A DNA stretch of 64,000 nt from Candidatus Omnitrophota bacterium (lineage in GTDB: Bacteria; Hinthialibacterota; Hinthialibacteria; Hinthialibacterales; Hinthialibacteraceae). Positions 1 through 8,874 of this stretch are shown here, piece by piece. The translations under genes were made by a program, and so were the position numbers. Position 1 is the first letter of the stretch. Each line of letters starts with the position of its first letter. Below the pieces are notes generated by a model. The model was not told the DNA's origin and searched no databases. It was given only the letters and a program-made list of their open reading frames with translations. Location: positions 38,166-102,165 of the forward strand of contig JABLXU010000040.1 of assembly GCA_013177805.1 (NCBI GenBank). The letters run 5' to 3'.

Positions 1-1
1 C

Positions 2-895
2 GGTAAACCCTTGCTAATCTGGTCCGGACACCGGGACTGGCACGGCAGCGAACACCATACCCAGTGGATGTGGGAAACCTTCGCGGATAATTGCATCACC
101 GTGAACGGCGAGGGGCAAATCCGGCATTCGCCCGAGGCGCGGGGAAAAATCGTCCAGGAGTATCTCCATCCCCGGGTGGACTATGTCCTGGGAGACGCTT
201 CCGAAGCGTACGGCGGGCGGTTGACCCGCTTCCACCGACACGTGTTTTTCCTGAAACCGGACCTGGTGCTCCTGGTGGATGAACTCGAAGCGCCGGAACC
301 GGCGAAGTTTCAGTTTCACATGCACGCCTTGGAGCCGTTCAAGATCAAGGCGCAGTACGAGATCGAGGCCCAAAACGGACCGGCCGCGGCGCGCATCGCC
401 TTCGTGACCCCCAGCAATCTGGCCGTGACTCAAACACAGGGTTTCACGCCTCCCCCCGTCGGCTATGAACAGGAGCAATGGCATCTGCTGGCCGAAACCC
501 CGGATCCCGTCGCTCAAACCCGTTTTTTTACCGTGATCAATACGCATCAAACTTATCACCAGGTGCAGGCCCAGTACGACCGGGGCCTCAAGGAAGACCG
601 GGAACTGTACGCGTTCAAAGTGGATTACCACACGGTCATGGTAATCTTCAATCCTTCCGGCAAATTCTACAAATATGGAAATGTCGAAACGGACGCGGGC
701 CTCGTGCTTATGGATACCGATCTCCGGGACGAAGACGCGGCCCTCTTTTTCGCCGTGGACGCGGCCCGGGTCATCCTCTCCGGCAAGACCTATCATGATT
801 CCAGCCAACGGGGGCTGTTCGCGATTCAATGGAATCAAATCCAGCCGCTCCCGAAAACTGAGGAAACCGGCGAGGCCACGAATGACGCTAGATAG
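2..895 (+). CDS. Heparinase II/III-family polysaccharide lyase, C-terminal part (5' end cut by window)
   Basis: The frame is open from the first bases of the window, so the true start lies upstream. The visible residues match the C-terminal beta-sandwich region of heparinase II/III-type lyases. A GHRDWHGSEHHTQW stretch is followed by a DNCITVNGEGQ block. Next come a GDASEAYGG segment and a RHVFFLKPDLVLLVDELEA segment, the usual order in this family. Such enzymes cleave acidic polysaccharides (glycosaminoglycans, alginate-like polymers) by beta-elimination, normally in the periplasm or outside the cell. The catalytic alpha/alpha-toroid domain is not in the window, so substrate cannot be inferred. 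The next gene begins 67 bases downstream on the same strand and also looks exported. Family assignment is fairly secure; exact activity is not. Confidence 0.75.
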   Translation, partial: GKPLLIWSGHRDWHGSEHHTQWMWETFADNCITVNGEGQIRHSPEARGKIVQEYLHPRVDYVLGDASEAYGGRLTRFHRHVFFLKPDLVLLVDELEAPEPAKFQFHMHALEPFKIKAQYEIEAQNGPAAARIAFVTPSNLAVTQTQGFTPPPVGYEQEQWHLLAETPDPVAQTRFFTVINTHQTYHQVQAQYDRGLKEDRELYAFKVDYHTVMVIFNPSGKFYKYGNVETDAGLVLMDTDLRDEDAALFFAVDAARVILSGKTYHDSSQRGLFAIQWNQIQPLPKTEETGEATNDAR

Positions 896-962
896 GAAGG
901 GACGGTTCGGTATATAGTTCTCCTATCAATTGACCATTCTTGCTTAGGATGGAATCCGCGCT

Positions 963-3134
963 ATGAGGCTTTTTGATCCCGCCCTTGGACCGATTCGTTG
1001 GATTCCCCACCCGCTGTGGACCGGATTGGCGGTTTTGGTCTGGCTCGGGCTGGCCTGCGGTCCGTCCCGATGGGGAGAACTCCAGGGGACGATCCAACTG
1101 GAGGGGAAAACCAATTCCGAAGGAATCAATGTCTTCCTTCCCGGGACACAGTACCGGGCCGTGACGGACGCGAACGGCCGCGTCCAAATCGTGGGGATCC
1201 TGCCTGGGGAATACACAGTGGTGGCCACCCACGAAGGGTATCACGAATACCGGGATACCGTGACCATCGAGGCGAACGAATCCACCATCCTCGGCCCCAT
1301 CCTCCTGGCGCCGGTCTATGTCGCGGCGGGGGATCTGTCTGGATTCGTCACCCTGGAAGGCAAATCCACGCATGAAGACATCATCATCTTGTTATTGGGG
1401 ACGCCTTACAGCACGGTGACAAACACCACGGGATTCTTCAGCTTCGAAAAACTCCCCCCCGGCACCTACAAACTGCTGGCCATGAAAGAGAATTGGTTGG
1501 CGGCCATCAAAGACAAGGTCGAAGTGGTGGACCGGCAAGAAACCCAGATCCCTCCCTTTCAACTCTCCTTATCTCAAACCGGCTCGCCTTCGGAACCGGT
1601 CTCCGCACCCGATCTGGGAGAATATATCTTGCAGGGATTCGCCTTTTTGGAAGGCACGGAAAATCATATGGGAATCCGGGTGACGGTGGAAGATTTGCCC
1701 GGAAAATCCGTGGTCACCAACGCCACCGGCGCTTTTCAAATCACCGGCTTGGATCAGGAACCCCGTACCTTGATCCTGTCGTATCCTGGCTACTTGAACG
1801 AAAGCATTCCCAACGCGGTCCCCGTGCCGGCCACCGCCCCGGATTCCTGCGGATTCATTACGCTGCAAAAAGCGTATCAGCCGGAGTCGCTGGGAGTGTT
1901 GCAAGGCCGCGTGTTTCTGGCCGGACAAACCGAGCACGCCAATACCACCGTGCGCCTGGAAGGCGTGTCGCCCCCGGTGTACACCGATCCCCAGGGACGG
2001 TTCAAGTTTGTGGGGATTCCCGCGGGAGAATATGTCCTGATCGCGGAACATCCCGGCTATGAACCGCAACGGAAAGGCGGCATCGAGGTGGTGGCCAACC
2101 AGGTGATTCAAATTCCCGATCTCACCCTCCCGGTGTCAGAAGAAGAACCGGAAGAGGGTGTGGGCGAAATCCGGGGAACCGTATTTCTGGAAGGAGAGAA
2201 CGACCATGGGGGGGTCACGGTGGCGGTGGAAGGGACCTCCCTTTCCGCGGTCAGCGCCCAGGATGGGACATTCGTTCTTCCCAATGTCCCCTTCGGCGCG
2301 TATTCCCTCATTTTTACGAAAGGCGGGTATAAGAATCTTTACCTGGATGGGGTGGGAGTGGAAGTGGATCAGATCACGATGCTGGAAGCGGTGATGTTGG
2401 AAAAGGACATCGAACCCCCCTACGTGGTCAGCACCTTTCCCCGCGACCGCGCCCGCCAGGTGCCTATCGACCGGTTCGTGGATGTCATCGTGAAATTCAG
2501 CGAGCGGATGGAAGGCGGATCGGTGAAAAACGCGGTGATGATCGAACCGCCGGTGACTTTCGACGCGTATTTCGACCGGGAAAGCGATCTGTCCGATTTC
2601 GATACGCTCCATCTGCGCCTCTATCAGGGCGGGCCAAATCCCATCCAGTTCAAAACTTTGTATACCGTGGGCATCAATCCCTCCGCCAGGACGCCCAAAC
2701 AGGTGCCGATGGCGGAGCCGTACTTCTTCTCGTTTATCACCGACGGCCCGCTGATTATCCGGAGCATCCCGGCCCCGGGAGAACGGGATTTCCTGCTGAC
2801 CGTCACCCAAAAATTGATGATCGAAACCAATGCCCCGGTGGATCCCGGTTCCCTGGACCGCGCGTTCCGCATCCGCCCCACTCCCGATTCTGAGCCGCAA
2901 TACAACCTGATCCCCACCGAAACCGGGACCCAAATCATGATCGAAGTGGATCTGCGGCCCAAAACCCGCTACCGGCTGCAAGTGACCAATTCGCTGCGCA
3001 GCCTTAACGGCATGCGGTTCAGCAACACGCCCTACTATCTTAGTTTCCGCGCCCTGGACGTCACTCCCCAAGAACCTCCCCCTATGCCCATCGAAGTGGA
3101 CCCCCGGTTGGAAATCCGCCCGCGGCGGCGGTAA
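963..3134 (+). CDS. Exported protein with five carboxypeptidase-regulatory-like repeats and SbsA-type Ig domains
   Basis: A 723-residue protein with a hydrophobic N-terminal segment (about residues 18-33) that ends in LACG. This looks like a lipobox but has Gly at -3, so lipid anchoring is uncertain. Five repeats of about 85 residues follow (roughly residues 38-480). Each opens with a variant of LxGxVxLEG and contains a DxxGxFxFxxxPxGxYxL core, as in CarboxypepD_reg/CNA-B-like beta-sandwich domains. The C-terminal third has two segments like SbsA Ig-like domains (for example VSTFPRDRARQVPIDRFVDV). A role as a surface or periplasmic adhesive or scaffold protein is inferred; no enzymatic motif is visible. 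It sits between a polysaccharide lyase fragment and rpsU. The ATG lies 67 bases after the previous stop. Confidence 0.65.
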   Translation: MRLFDPALGPIRWIPHPLWTGLAVLVWLGLACGPSRWGELQGTIQLEGKTNSEGINVFLPGTQYRAVTDANGRVQIVGILPGEYTVVATHEGYHEYRDTVTIEANESTILGPILLAPVYVAAGDLSGFVTLEGKSTHEDIIILLLGTPYSTVTNTTGFFSFEKLPPGTYKLLAMKENWLAAIKDKVEVVDRQETQIPPFQLSLSQTGSPSEPVSAPDLGEYILQGFAFLEGTENHMGIRVTVEDLPGKSVVTNATGAFQITGLDQEPRTLILSYPGYLNESIPNAVPVPATAPDSCGFITLQKAYQPESLGVLQGRVFLAGQTEHANTTVRLEGVSPPVYTDPQGRFKFVGIPAGEYVLIAEHPGYEPQRKGGIEVVANQVIQIPDLTLPVSEEEPEEGVGEIRGTVFLEGENDHGGVTVAVEGTSLSAVSAQDGTFVLPNVPFGAYSLIFTKGGYKNLYLDGVGVEVDQITMLEAVMLEKDIEPPYVVSTFPRDRARQVPIDRFVDVIVKFSERMEGGSVKNAVMIEPPVTFDAYFDRESDLSDFDTLHLRLYQGGPNPIQFKTLYTVGINPSARTPKQVPMAEPYFFSFITDGPLIIRSIPAPGERDFLLTVTQKLMIETNAPVDPGSLDRAFRIRPTPDSEPQYNLIPTETGTQIMIEVDLRPKTRYRLQVTNSLRSLNGMRFSNTPYYLSFRALDVTPQEPPPMPIEVDPRLEIRPRRR

Positions 3135-3156
3135 AAAAGCGGGACTCTCCCGCTCG

Positions 3157-3184
3157 TTGACAACAGGCCGGCCGGGGTTATAAT
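3157..3184 (+). promoter_or_regulatory. Consensus sigma-70-type promoter for rpsU
   Basis: A perfect TTGACA (3157-3162) and a perfect TATAAT (3179-3184) are separated by 16 bases. Transcription would start near 3191, leaving a leader of about 80 bases before rpsU. The terminator after rpsU makes this a likely single-gene unit. Confidence 0.75.
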
Positions 3185-3271
3185 GATGAAATTCTTGCCA
3201 GAACGCGACATGCGTTCCGATGCAAGCCGGTTGGCTTCATCATCCATTTTATAGTAAAGGGTGTGATTGGA

Positions 3272-3463
3272 TTGGTTTCGGTTGACGTTCGAGACGAAGA
3301 GGACATTCAGGTTGCTCTCAAACGCTTCAAGCGGAAATGCATTAAGGAAAGCATTCCCCAGGATATCCGCAAGAACGCGTATTACGAAAAACCGAGTGTC
3401 CGCAAGCGCAAAAAGCACTTGAAAGCCGTAAAACGTCAGAAGAAAAATCGGTCCCGCGGGTGA
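3272..3463 (+). CDS. rpsU: 30S ribosomal protein S21
   Basis: A small, very basic protein with the S21 hallmarks: VALKRFKRKC, then RKNAYYEKPSVRKRKK, and a Lys/Arg-rich tail. S21 binds the small ribosomal subunit near the anti-Shine-Dalgarno region of 16S rRNA and aids initiation. I chose the TTG at 3272 because AAAGGG at 3256-3261 lies 10 bases upstream. The product then begins MVSVDVRDEED, which fits the family's N-terminus. An in-frame GTG at 3263 is only one base from that ribosome site and would add three residues. Length (63 residues) is normal. A consensus promoter precedes the gene and a strong hairpin follows it, so it is probably transcribed alone. Identification is secure; the start is likely but unproven. 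Confidence 0.93.
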   Translation: MVSVDVRDEEDIQVALKRFKRKCIKESIPQDIRKNAYYEKPSVRKRKKHLKAVKRQKKNRSRG

Positions 3464-3513
3464 GGCAAACGGTTGTTTTACATAAAAAATAGCCGGGCGA
3501 TAATATCCCGCCC

Positions 3514-3555
3514 CAGACGAAGGAAGGCCATGAACCTTCCTTCGTCTGTTTCAGG
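3514..3555 (+). terminator. Hairpin terminator downstream of rpsU
   Basis: Perfect 14-bp arms (CAGACGAAGGAAGG at 3514-3527, complement at 3535-3548) enclose a 7-base loop and are followed by a short T run. It lies 51 bases after the rpsU stop. The weak T tract leaves some doubt about efficiency. Confidence 0.7.
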
Positions 3556-4007
3556 TTCGGTTGAATTTTCGCCATGAATGAATTCCCAGTTTGAGGGTGG
3601 GCCGCGCCGGCGCCCATGGCGCTCTTCAACGCGCCCAGGGCTGGTGCGGGGACCAAGGCAACCACTACCCTCTTCCCCTTGGGAGAGGACTAGGGCTGGT
3701 GAAACCCTGGAAAAGGGGATATACGCCCCATCGGTTCATCGGTTCCATCTTGGCATGTTTAGCTAAGGTTGAAAAACGCAATAGAACCTGGGGCAAAATT
3801 AAAAAAATCAGGCAAAAGAATATCTTCCCCATCCCTCTGCTCCGGGAACAGGCTGGTTCGCCAGATCCCGCCAGGGAGGATGGTTAATTCGCGGGTGGGG
3901 ATTGACCCTCCTGCCGGCTCAATCTCTTCTCCACAATCCAACGGCCTTTTATACTACTCATTTATCAACTCACCATTCATTTCAAGGCAAGGGACCGAAG
4001 ATCAATC
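3556..4007 (+). other. Non-coding stretch between rpsU and valS
   Basis: About 450 bases with no ORF that has a ribosome site or recognisable product. It contains one copy of the dispersed palindromic repeat (3668-3716) and the valS leader. I looked for a T-box element upstream of valS and did not find the conserved T-box sequence. Confidence 0.6.
3668..3716 (+). repeat. Dispersed palindromic repeat, copy 1
   Basis: The palindrome CCCTCTTCCCCTTGGGAGAG is followed by CTAGGGCTGGTGAAACCCTG and AAAAGGGG. The order matches copies near 8.64, 29.78 and 49.87 kb: a GGAGAGG-like arm, AGGGTGA-like core, AAnCCC, GAAAAGG. Confidence 0.55.
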
Positions 4008-6662
4008 ATGGAGATCGCCAAACGGTACGAACCGGCCGCGTCGCGGGAACAGTGGTATCAATTCTGGCTCGAGCATAAATTGTTTCATGCCGATCCGGCC
4101 AGTCCCAAACCCCCCTATTCCATCGTCATTCCACCTCCCAACGTAACCGGCAAACTGCATATCGGCCACGCCCTCAACAACACGCTGCAGGATATCCTCT
4201 GCCGCTGGAAGCGCATGGAAGGCTTCGAAGTGCTGTGGATGCCGGGCACCGACCACGCCGGCATCGCCACCCAGAACGTCGTCGAAAAACAACTGGCCGC
4301 CGAAGGCCTCACCCGCTACGACCTGGGCCGCGAAAAACTGGTGGAGCGCATTTGGCGGTGGAAGCAGGAATACGGCGATACCATCATCCGCCAGCTGAAA
4401 TACCTGGGATGCTCCTGCGACTGGGACCGCCTGCGGTTCACCATGGACGAGGGCTGTTCGCGTGCTGTGCGGGAGGTGTTCGTCCGCCTGTACGAGGATG
4501 GATTCCTCTACCGCACCCACTACCTGGTCAACTGGTGTCCCCGCTGCCACACCACCCTCTCGGACGACGAGGTGGAGTACAGCGACGCCACGGGCCATTT
4601 TTACTACATCGCCTATCCCTTGGAAGATGGTTCGGACCGCCTGGTCATTGCCACCACGCGGCCGGAAACGATGCTGGGCGATACCGCCGTGGCCGTCCAT
4701 CCGGACGACGAGCGGTACAAACACCTGGTCGGCAAAACCGTCATTCTGCCGCTGCTGGAGCGGCGCATCCCGGTCATCGCCGACACGTACGTGGACCGCG
4801 AATTCGGTACCGGCGCGCTCAAAATCACCCCCGCGCATGATCTCAACGACTTCGAGATGGGCAAACGCCACAACCTCGAGCAAATCAATATCCTCAACGA
4901 CGACGCCACCATCAACGCCAACGGCGGGCCGTACCAAGGATTGGACCGCTATGCGGCCCGCCGGCGGGTGATCGAAGACCTGACTGCCCGGGGACTCCTG
5001 CTGAAAGTGGAAGAGTTGGCCCACCGCACCGGGGCCTGTTACCGTTGCGGCACGGTCATCGAACCCTATCTCTCCCTCCAATGGTTTATTAAGATGAAAC
5101 CCCTGATGCAGGAGCCGCTCCAAGCGGTCCGCGAAGGCCGCGTGCGGTTCATTCCCCAGCCGTGGGAGAACACGTATTTCGCGTGGGTGGAAAACGTCCG
5201 CGACTGGCCGGTCTCCCGGCAGATCTGGTGGGGCCACCGCATCCCCGTGTGGTATTGCCAGGAATGCGGCGGCATGACCGTGCCGCGGACCGACCCGGAA
5301 CAATGTATCCATTGCGGTAGCCGCGATCTGCGGCAGGACGAAGACGTGCTGGATACCTGGTTCTCCTCCGCCCTGTGGCCGTTTTCGACCATGGGCTGGC
5401 CGGAAGAAACCCCCGAACTCCAAACGTTTTTCCCCACCAGCACGCTGGTAACCGCGCACGACATCATTTATTTCTGGGTGGCGCGGATGATCATGATGGC
5501 CCTCTACATCCGGAAAGACGTCCCCTTCCGGGATGTGTACATCACGGCGCTGGTCCGCGACGCCCAGGGGCGCAAGATGTCGAAATCGCTGGGCAACACC
5601 ATCGATCCCATCGACGTGATCGACAAGTACGGCGCCGATTCGGTCCGCTTCACCCTGGCCATCCTGGCCGCCCAGGGACGCAACATCAACCTGGCCGAAG
5701 AACGCATCGAGGGATACCGCAACTTCACGAACAAGATCTGGAACGCCTCGCGCCTGATATTGGCCACTATCCAGGAAGGCGAACGGCTTCCCCCTGCCGC
5801 CCCCGGATTGCTGGAATGGATGGACCGGTGGATCCTCTCCCGGCTCCAGCGCACCATCGCCGCCGCGCGCAAGGGCATGGAGGAATACAAGTTCAACGAG
5901 GCGTCGGAAGCCCTGTACCAGTTCGTCTGGCATGAGTACTGCGATTGGTACCTGGAACTGATCAAGCCGCGGTTGTACGGCGACAATCCCGAAGCACAGG
6001 CCGCGGTGAAAGCCATGGCCTTCCGCGTGCTGGAAAGCGCCCTGCGGATGCTGCATCCCTTCGTTCCCTTCATCACCGAGGAAATCTGGCAGATTCTCAA
6101 ACCCCTGGGCGTGGTGGATGAAGAGGCGATCAGCATCTCCCAGACCCGCTATCCCCAAGTGGATGCGGCTTTAATCGACGAGGCGCTGGAAGCGGAAGTG
6201 GCGAAATTCCAAAAGATCGTCTATACCGTCCGCAATATCCGCGGCGAACTGGGCATCGCCCCCTCGGCCCGCACCACGGTGGAGTTCAAGATCCAGAACG
6301 GCCCGGACCAACAGTTCCTGGAAAAATACTACCCGCACATGACAACCCTGGTGAACATCAACGAAAACTTGCAGGCGGGAACTGACCTCGAACCGCATCC
6401 GGCCTCGTCGGTGGGCCTGGTGGATGGCTGTGAAATCCGCGTGCTTTGGCCCGCCGAGGTGGAGGCGATGGAGATCAAGCGGCTGCTTAAACAGATCGAG
6501 CAACTGGAAGCGTCAATCGCCTCCCGCGGCAAGAAACTGGCAAATGAAGCTTTCACCGCCCGCGCCCCCCGCGAAGTGGTGGAAAAAGAACGGGAGCGTT
6601 TCGAGGTGGAAAAACAAGAACACGAGCGGCTGAGCCACCAGTTAGCGCTGTTGCGGAAATAA
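4008..6662 (+). CDS. valS: Valine--tRNA ligase
   Basis: An 884-residue class I aminoacyl-tRNA synthetase of normal ValRS length, which charges tRNA-Val in the cytoplasm. The HIGH signature is at residues 51-54 within PPPNVTGKLHIGH, and KMSKS is at 523-527. Between them are the CP1 editing domain (ATTRPETMLGDTA region) and Cys-containing stretches that look like zinc knuckles (CYRCG; CQECGG with CIHCG). The anticodon-binding helical domain follows. A C-terminal coiled coil (about residues 820-884, KRLLKQIEQLEASI) is the typical ValRS arm. The ATG is preceded by AAGGGA. The gene stands alone between a repeat-bearing spacer and the corrinoid gene set. No odd features seen. Confidence 0.97.
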   Translation: MEIAKRYEPAASREQWYQFWLEHKLFHADPASPKPPYSIVIPPPNVTGKLHIGHALNNTLQDILCRWKRMEGFEVLWMPGTDHAGIATQNVVEKQLAAEGLTRYDLGREKLVERIWRWKQEYGDTIIRQLKYLGCSCDWDRLRFTMDEGCSRAVREVFVRLYEDGFLYRTHYLVNWCPRCHTTLSDDEVEYSDATGHFYYIAYPLEDGSDRLVIATTRPETMLGDTAVAVHPDDERYKHLVGKTVILPLLERRIPVIADTYVDREFGTGALKITPAHDLNDFEMGKRHNLEQINILNDDATINANGGPYQGLDRYAARRRVIEDLTARGLLLKVEELAHRTGACYRCGTVIEPYLSLQWFIKMKPLMQEPLQAVREGRVRFIPQPWENTYFAWVENVRDWPVSRQIWWGHRIPVWYCQECGGMTVPRTDPEQCIHCGSRDLRQDEDVLDTWFSSALWPFSTMGWPEETPELQTFFPTSTLVTAHDIIYFWVARMIMMALYIRKDVPFRDVYITALVRDAQGRKMSKSLGNTIDPIDVIDKYGADSVRFTLAILAAQGRNINLAEERIEGYRNFTNKIWNASRLILATIQEGERLPPAAPGLLEWMDRWILSRLQRTIAAARKGMEEYKFNEASEALYQFVWHEYCDWYLELIKPRLYGDNPEAQAAVKAMAFRVLESALRMLHPFVPFITEEIWQILKPLGVVDEEAISISQTRYPQVDAALIDEALEAEVAKFQKIVYTVRNIRGELGIAPSARTTVEFKIQNGPDQQFLEKYYPHMTTLVNINENLQAGTDLEPHPASSVGLVDGCEIRVLWPAEVEAMEIKRLLKQIEQLEASIASRGKKLANEAFTARAPREVVEKERERFEVEKQEHERLSHQLALLRK

Positions 6663-6821
6663 CCCCGGAACGGCCTCAGCGCATACCATGGCTTCATTTC
6701 TGGACTTCCCTCCCCACATCGTGTAGGTTATGGGAAAAGAAGCCATTTATAACGCAGGTTGCATTCTTGCCGATGGCCAGAATCGAAAGACCAACCCATT
6801 CGCGATGGGGGAGAAAAAGTC

Positions 6822-7457
6822 ATGAACAACGTATCCGCATTGTACGACGCTATTCTCACCGGCGACGCCAACCAAGCCTTCGCGGTCACGCAGGAGGCGC
6901 TGCAGAACCAAACCGATCCCATGGAACTGGTCACGCGCTACATGATTCCAGCCATGGATGAGGTCGGAAGGCGTTTCGACGAGGAAGAATATTTTATCCC
7001 CGAATTGCTGCTCTCCGCCCGGGCCATGAAAAAATCCATGGAACTGATCCGCCCCCTGCTGGCGGCCGGCGGATCGGAACCGGCCGGGCGGGTTGTCATC
7101 GGGACGGTAAAAGGCGACTTGCACGACATCGGCAAGAACCTGGTTTCTTCCATGCTCGAAGGCGGCGGATTCGAAGTTTTCGATCTGGGCGTAGACGTTC
7201 CCCCCGAAAAGTTCGTCGATTCGATTAAAGAGAAACACGCCAGCTTGGTATGCCTTTCCACCTTGCTCACCACCACTATGCCGGCCATGAAAACGACTCT
7301 TGAAGTGCTGAAGAATTCCGGAGTGCGCGATCAGGTCAAAGTCATGATCGGCGGCGCCCCGGTCACCCAGCGCTTCGCGGAAGAAATCGGCGCGGACGCC
7401 TACGGCGAAAACGCACGCGCGGCGGTTATGCTGGCCCGCCAACTGGTGGCGGGGTGA
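6822..7457 (+). CDS. Corrinoid-binding methyltransferase protein (MtaC/MttC/MetH-cobalamin-domain type)
   Basis: A 211-residue protein with two parts: an N-terminal helical cap (about residues 1-85, ending LLLSARAMKKSMELI) and a Rossmann-like B12-binding domain. The signature D-x-H-x-x-G is at residues 99-104 (KGDLHDIGKN), with His101 as the predicted lower cobalt ligand. The later STLLTTTM and VMIGGAPV segments match the family. These proteins carry a methyl group on cobalt between a donor-specific methyltransferase and an acceptor methyltransferase. I chose ATG 6822 because GGGGGAG lies 8 bases upstream; a longer frame from 6759 lacks this. It heads a set of five methyl-transfer genes up to 12237. 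Function as a corrinoid carrier is secure; the donor is unknown. Confidence 0.9.
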   Translation: MNNVSALYDAILTGDANQAFAVTQEALQNQTDPMELVTRYMIPAMDEVGRRFDEEEYFIPELLLSARAMKKSMELIRPLLAAGGSEPAGRVVIGTVKGDLHDIGKNLVSSMLEGGGFEVFDLGVDVPPEKFVDSIKEKHASLVCLSTLLTTTMPAMKTTLEVLKNSGVRDQVKVMIGGAPVTQRFAEEIGADAYGENARAAVMLARQLVAG

Positions 7458-7664
7458 CAGGCATTCCCCCGGATTTCCCTCCCCTGAATCCTTTCCCAGA
7501 GGGAGAGAATTCCGAATGGATCTTTGAAGCAGAGGCACGTCACAACCGGCCTCCCCAACACCGGAGCATTCTTATGCGGCTCGAATTCCCCCCGGGACGG
7601 AATGTTCTGGATTCCAGACAACAGAAAATTGACCAATCCGGGATAGTTGGAACAAAGGCAAACC

Positions 7665-8543
7665 ATGATGCACCCTGTTCTGGAAAAGCTGCTTCACGAA
7701 GCGCCCGTCATCCTGGACGGCGCGTGGGGCACCCAATTGCAAACCCGTGGGCTCGAGCCGGGCTTGTCACCGGACAGCTGGAACCTGACGCATCCGGAGA
7801 TTGTGGAAGAGGTCGCCCGGGCTTATGTTGAGGCGGGCAGCCGCGTCATTCTCACCAACACTTTCGGGGCCACCTGCCTGGGAGAGGAACGCTACGGCTT
7901 CGCGGACCGGGTGGCGGAGATCAACCGCGCCGGGGTGGCGATTTCCAAGCGCGCGGCCCAGGGGAAATCTTTGGTCTTCGCCTCGATGGGCCCCACGGGC
8001 AAACTGTTGCTGAGCGGGGAGACCACCGAGGCCGAAATGGCCGCCGCGTTTCAAGAACAAGCGACCGCCTTGGCGGAAGGAGGCGCGGACGGGATCGTGA
8101 TCGAAACCATGTCCGACCCGGTGGAGGCCCGGCTCGCCGTCCAGGCCGCCAAGGCCACGCGCTTGCCGGTGGTAGGGTGCATGGTCTTCGACAGCGGTAA
8201 AAACCAGGACCGCACCATGATGGGAACCACCCCTGAGCAAGCAGCGGAGATCTTGGCGGCCGCCGGAGCAGACGTCGTCGGCGCGAACTGCGGCCAGGGC
8301 ATCGCCGGCTTCGTGCCCCTCTGCATGCGCCTCAAGGCCGCGTGCGGTTTGCCAATATGGATCAAGGCCAACGCGGGGAAACCGGAAATCGTGGACGGCC
8401 GGATCGTCTACCGCACCACTCCGGAGGAATTCGCCTCGTACGGACCGCTTCTCGTGCAAGCCGGCGCGTCATTCCTCGGCGGCTGCTGCGGCACCGGTCC
8501 GGAGTTCATCCGGGCGCTGAAAACCGCCGTGCGGGGAAGGTAA
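7665..8543 (+). CDS. Homocysteine S-methyltransferase family protein (MetH N-domain/BHMT-like)
   Basis: A 292-residue stand-alone version of the Hcy-binding domain. It begins ILDGAWGTQLQTRGL and has the TNTFGA motif. The three zinc-binding cysteines are in place: Cys209 (GANCGQG) and Cys274/275 (GGCCGTGP). Such domains bind and activate homocysteine as thiolate and transfer a methyl group to make methionine. In MetH this domain is fused to pterin- and cobalamin-binding domains. Here it is separate but follows a corrinoid protein, so methyl-cobalamin on the 6822-7457 product is the likely methyl source. ATG 7665 has AAAGG six bases upstream; the frame can extend to a TTG at 7647. The fold and zinc site are secure; the methyl donor is inferred from context. 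Confidence 0.88.
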   Translation: MMHPVLEKLLHEAPVILDGAWGTQLQTRGLEPGLSPDSWNLTHPEIVEEVARAYVEAGSRVILTNTFGATCLGEERYGFADRVAEINRAGVAISKRAAQGKSLVFASMGPTGKLLLSGETTEAEMAAAFQEQATALAEGGADGIVIETMSDPVEARLAVQAAKATRLPVVGCMVFDSGKNQDRTMMGTTPEQAAEILAAAGADVVGANCGQGIAGFVPLCMRLKAACGLPIWIKANAGKPEIVDGRIVYRTTPEEFASYGPLLVQAGASFLGGCCGTGPEFIRALKTAVRGR

Positions 8544-8637
8544 TCTCTGGTTGAAAGCAAGCCCCTATTGGCTTGAATGCAGTTCTTTCTCTGCGCTTCA
8601 TTCGTTGGTAGAGGATGGATGGCAATGGGAACTGATT

Positions 8638-8670
8638 CCCTCTCCTTCGAGGAGAGGGACAGGGTGAGGG
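8638..8670 (+). repeat. Dispersed palindromic repeat, copy 2 (best-preserved)
   Basis: CCCTCTCCT and AGGAGAGGG form perfect 9-bp arms around a TCG loop. ACAGGGTGAGGG, CAGCCCGG and AAAGG follow, in the same element order as the copies near 3.67, 29.78 and 49.87 kb. Confidence 0.6.
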
Positions 8671-8799
8671 CAGCCCGGAAAGGACAAAATTTCTCTTTGC
8701 TCTGCCTTCGAGTTAATATGTGCGGGAGAAAATCCTGAGGCGGGCGTGCATCGCCCCGGTATTCCCTAGCAATCGATGCCGGAATAGCGTCATGGGCGC

Positions 8800-8808
8800 T
8801 GATATAAT
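8800..8808 (+). promoter_or_regulatory. Extended -10 promoter element before the DUF1638 gene
   Basis: TGATATAAT fits the extended -10 pattern TGnTATAAT. No good -35 box is visible, as is common for extended -10 promoters. The start would leave a leader of about 60 bases before 8875. This would split the corrinoid cluster into two transcription units. Confidence 0.45.
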
Positions 8809-8874
8809 GATCACAAGGGATGACATGGATCGCCCCCGCTCTTCCTCCATTCCATCCCGGGAGTATGTGGCTTG

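Larger units (their letters stand above)
8544..8874 (+). other. Non-coding stretch inside the corrinoid gene set
   Basis: About 330 bases with no supported gene. It holds a small CAAGCC/GGCTTG hairpin just after the homocysteine methyltransferase stop (8558-8575), the best-kept dispersed repeat (8638-8670), and an extended -10 promoter element near 8800. Confidence 0.55.

Noticed and set aside
930..950. TTGACC and TAGGAT upstream of the 963 gene
   Set aside because: The spacer is nine bases, too short to be a promoter.
3830..4007. T-box riboswitch upstream of valS
   Set aside because: The conserved T-box sequence and antiterminator are not found in the leader.
4002..6158. 718-codon open frame on the minus strand over valS
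   Set aside because: It is the shadow of valS, caused by codon bias in GC-rich DNA. It has no ribosome site and no recognisable product.
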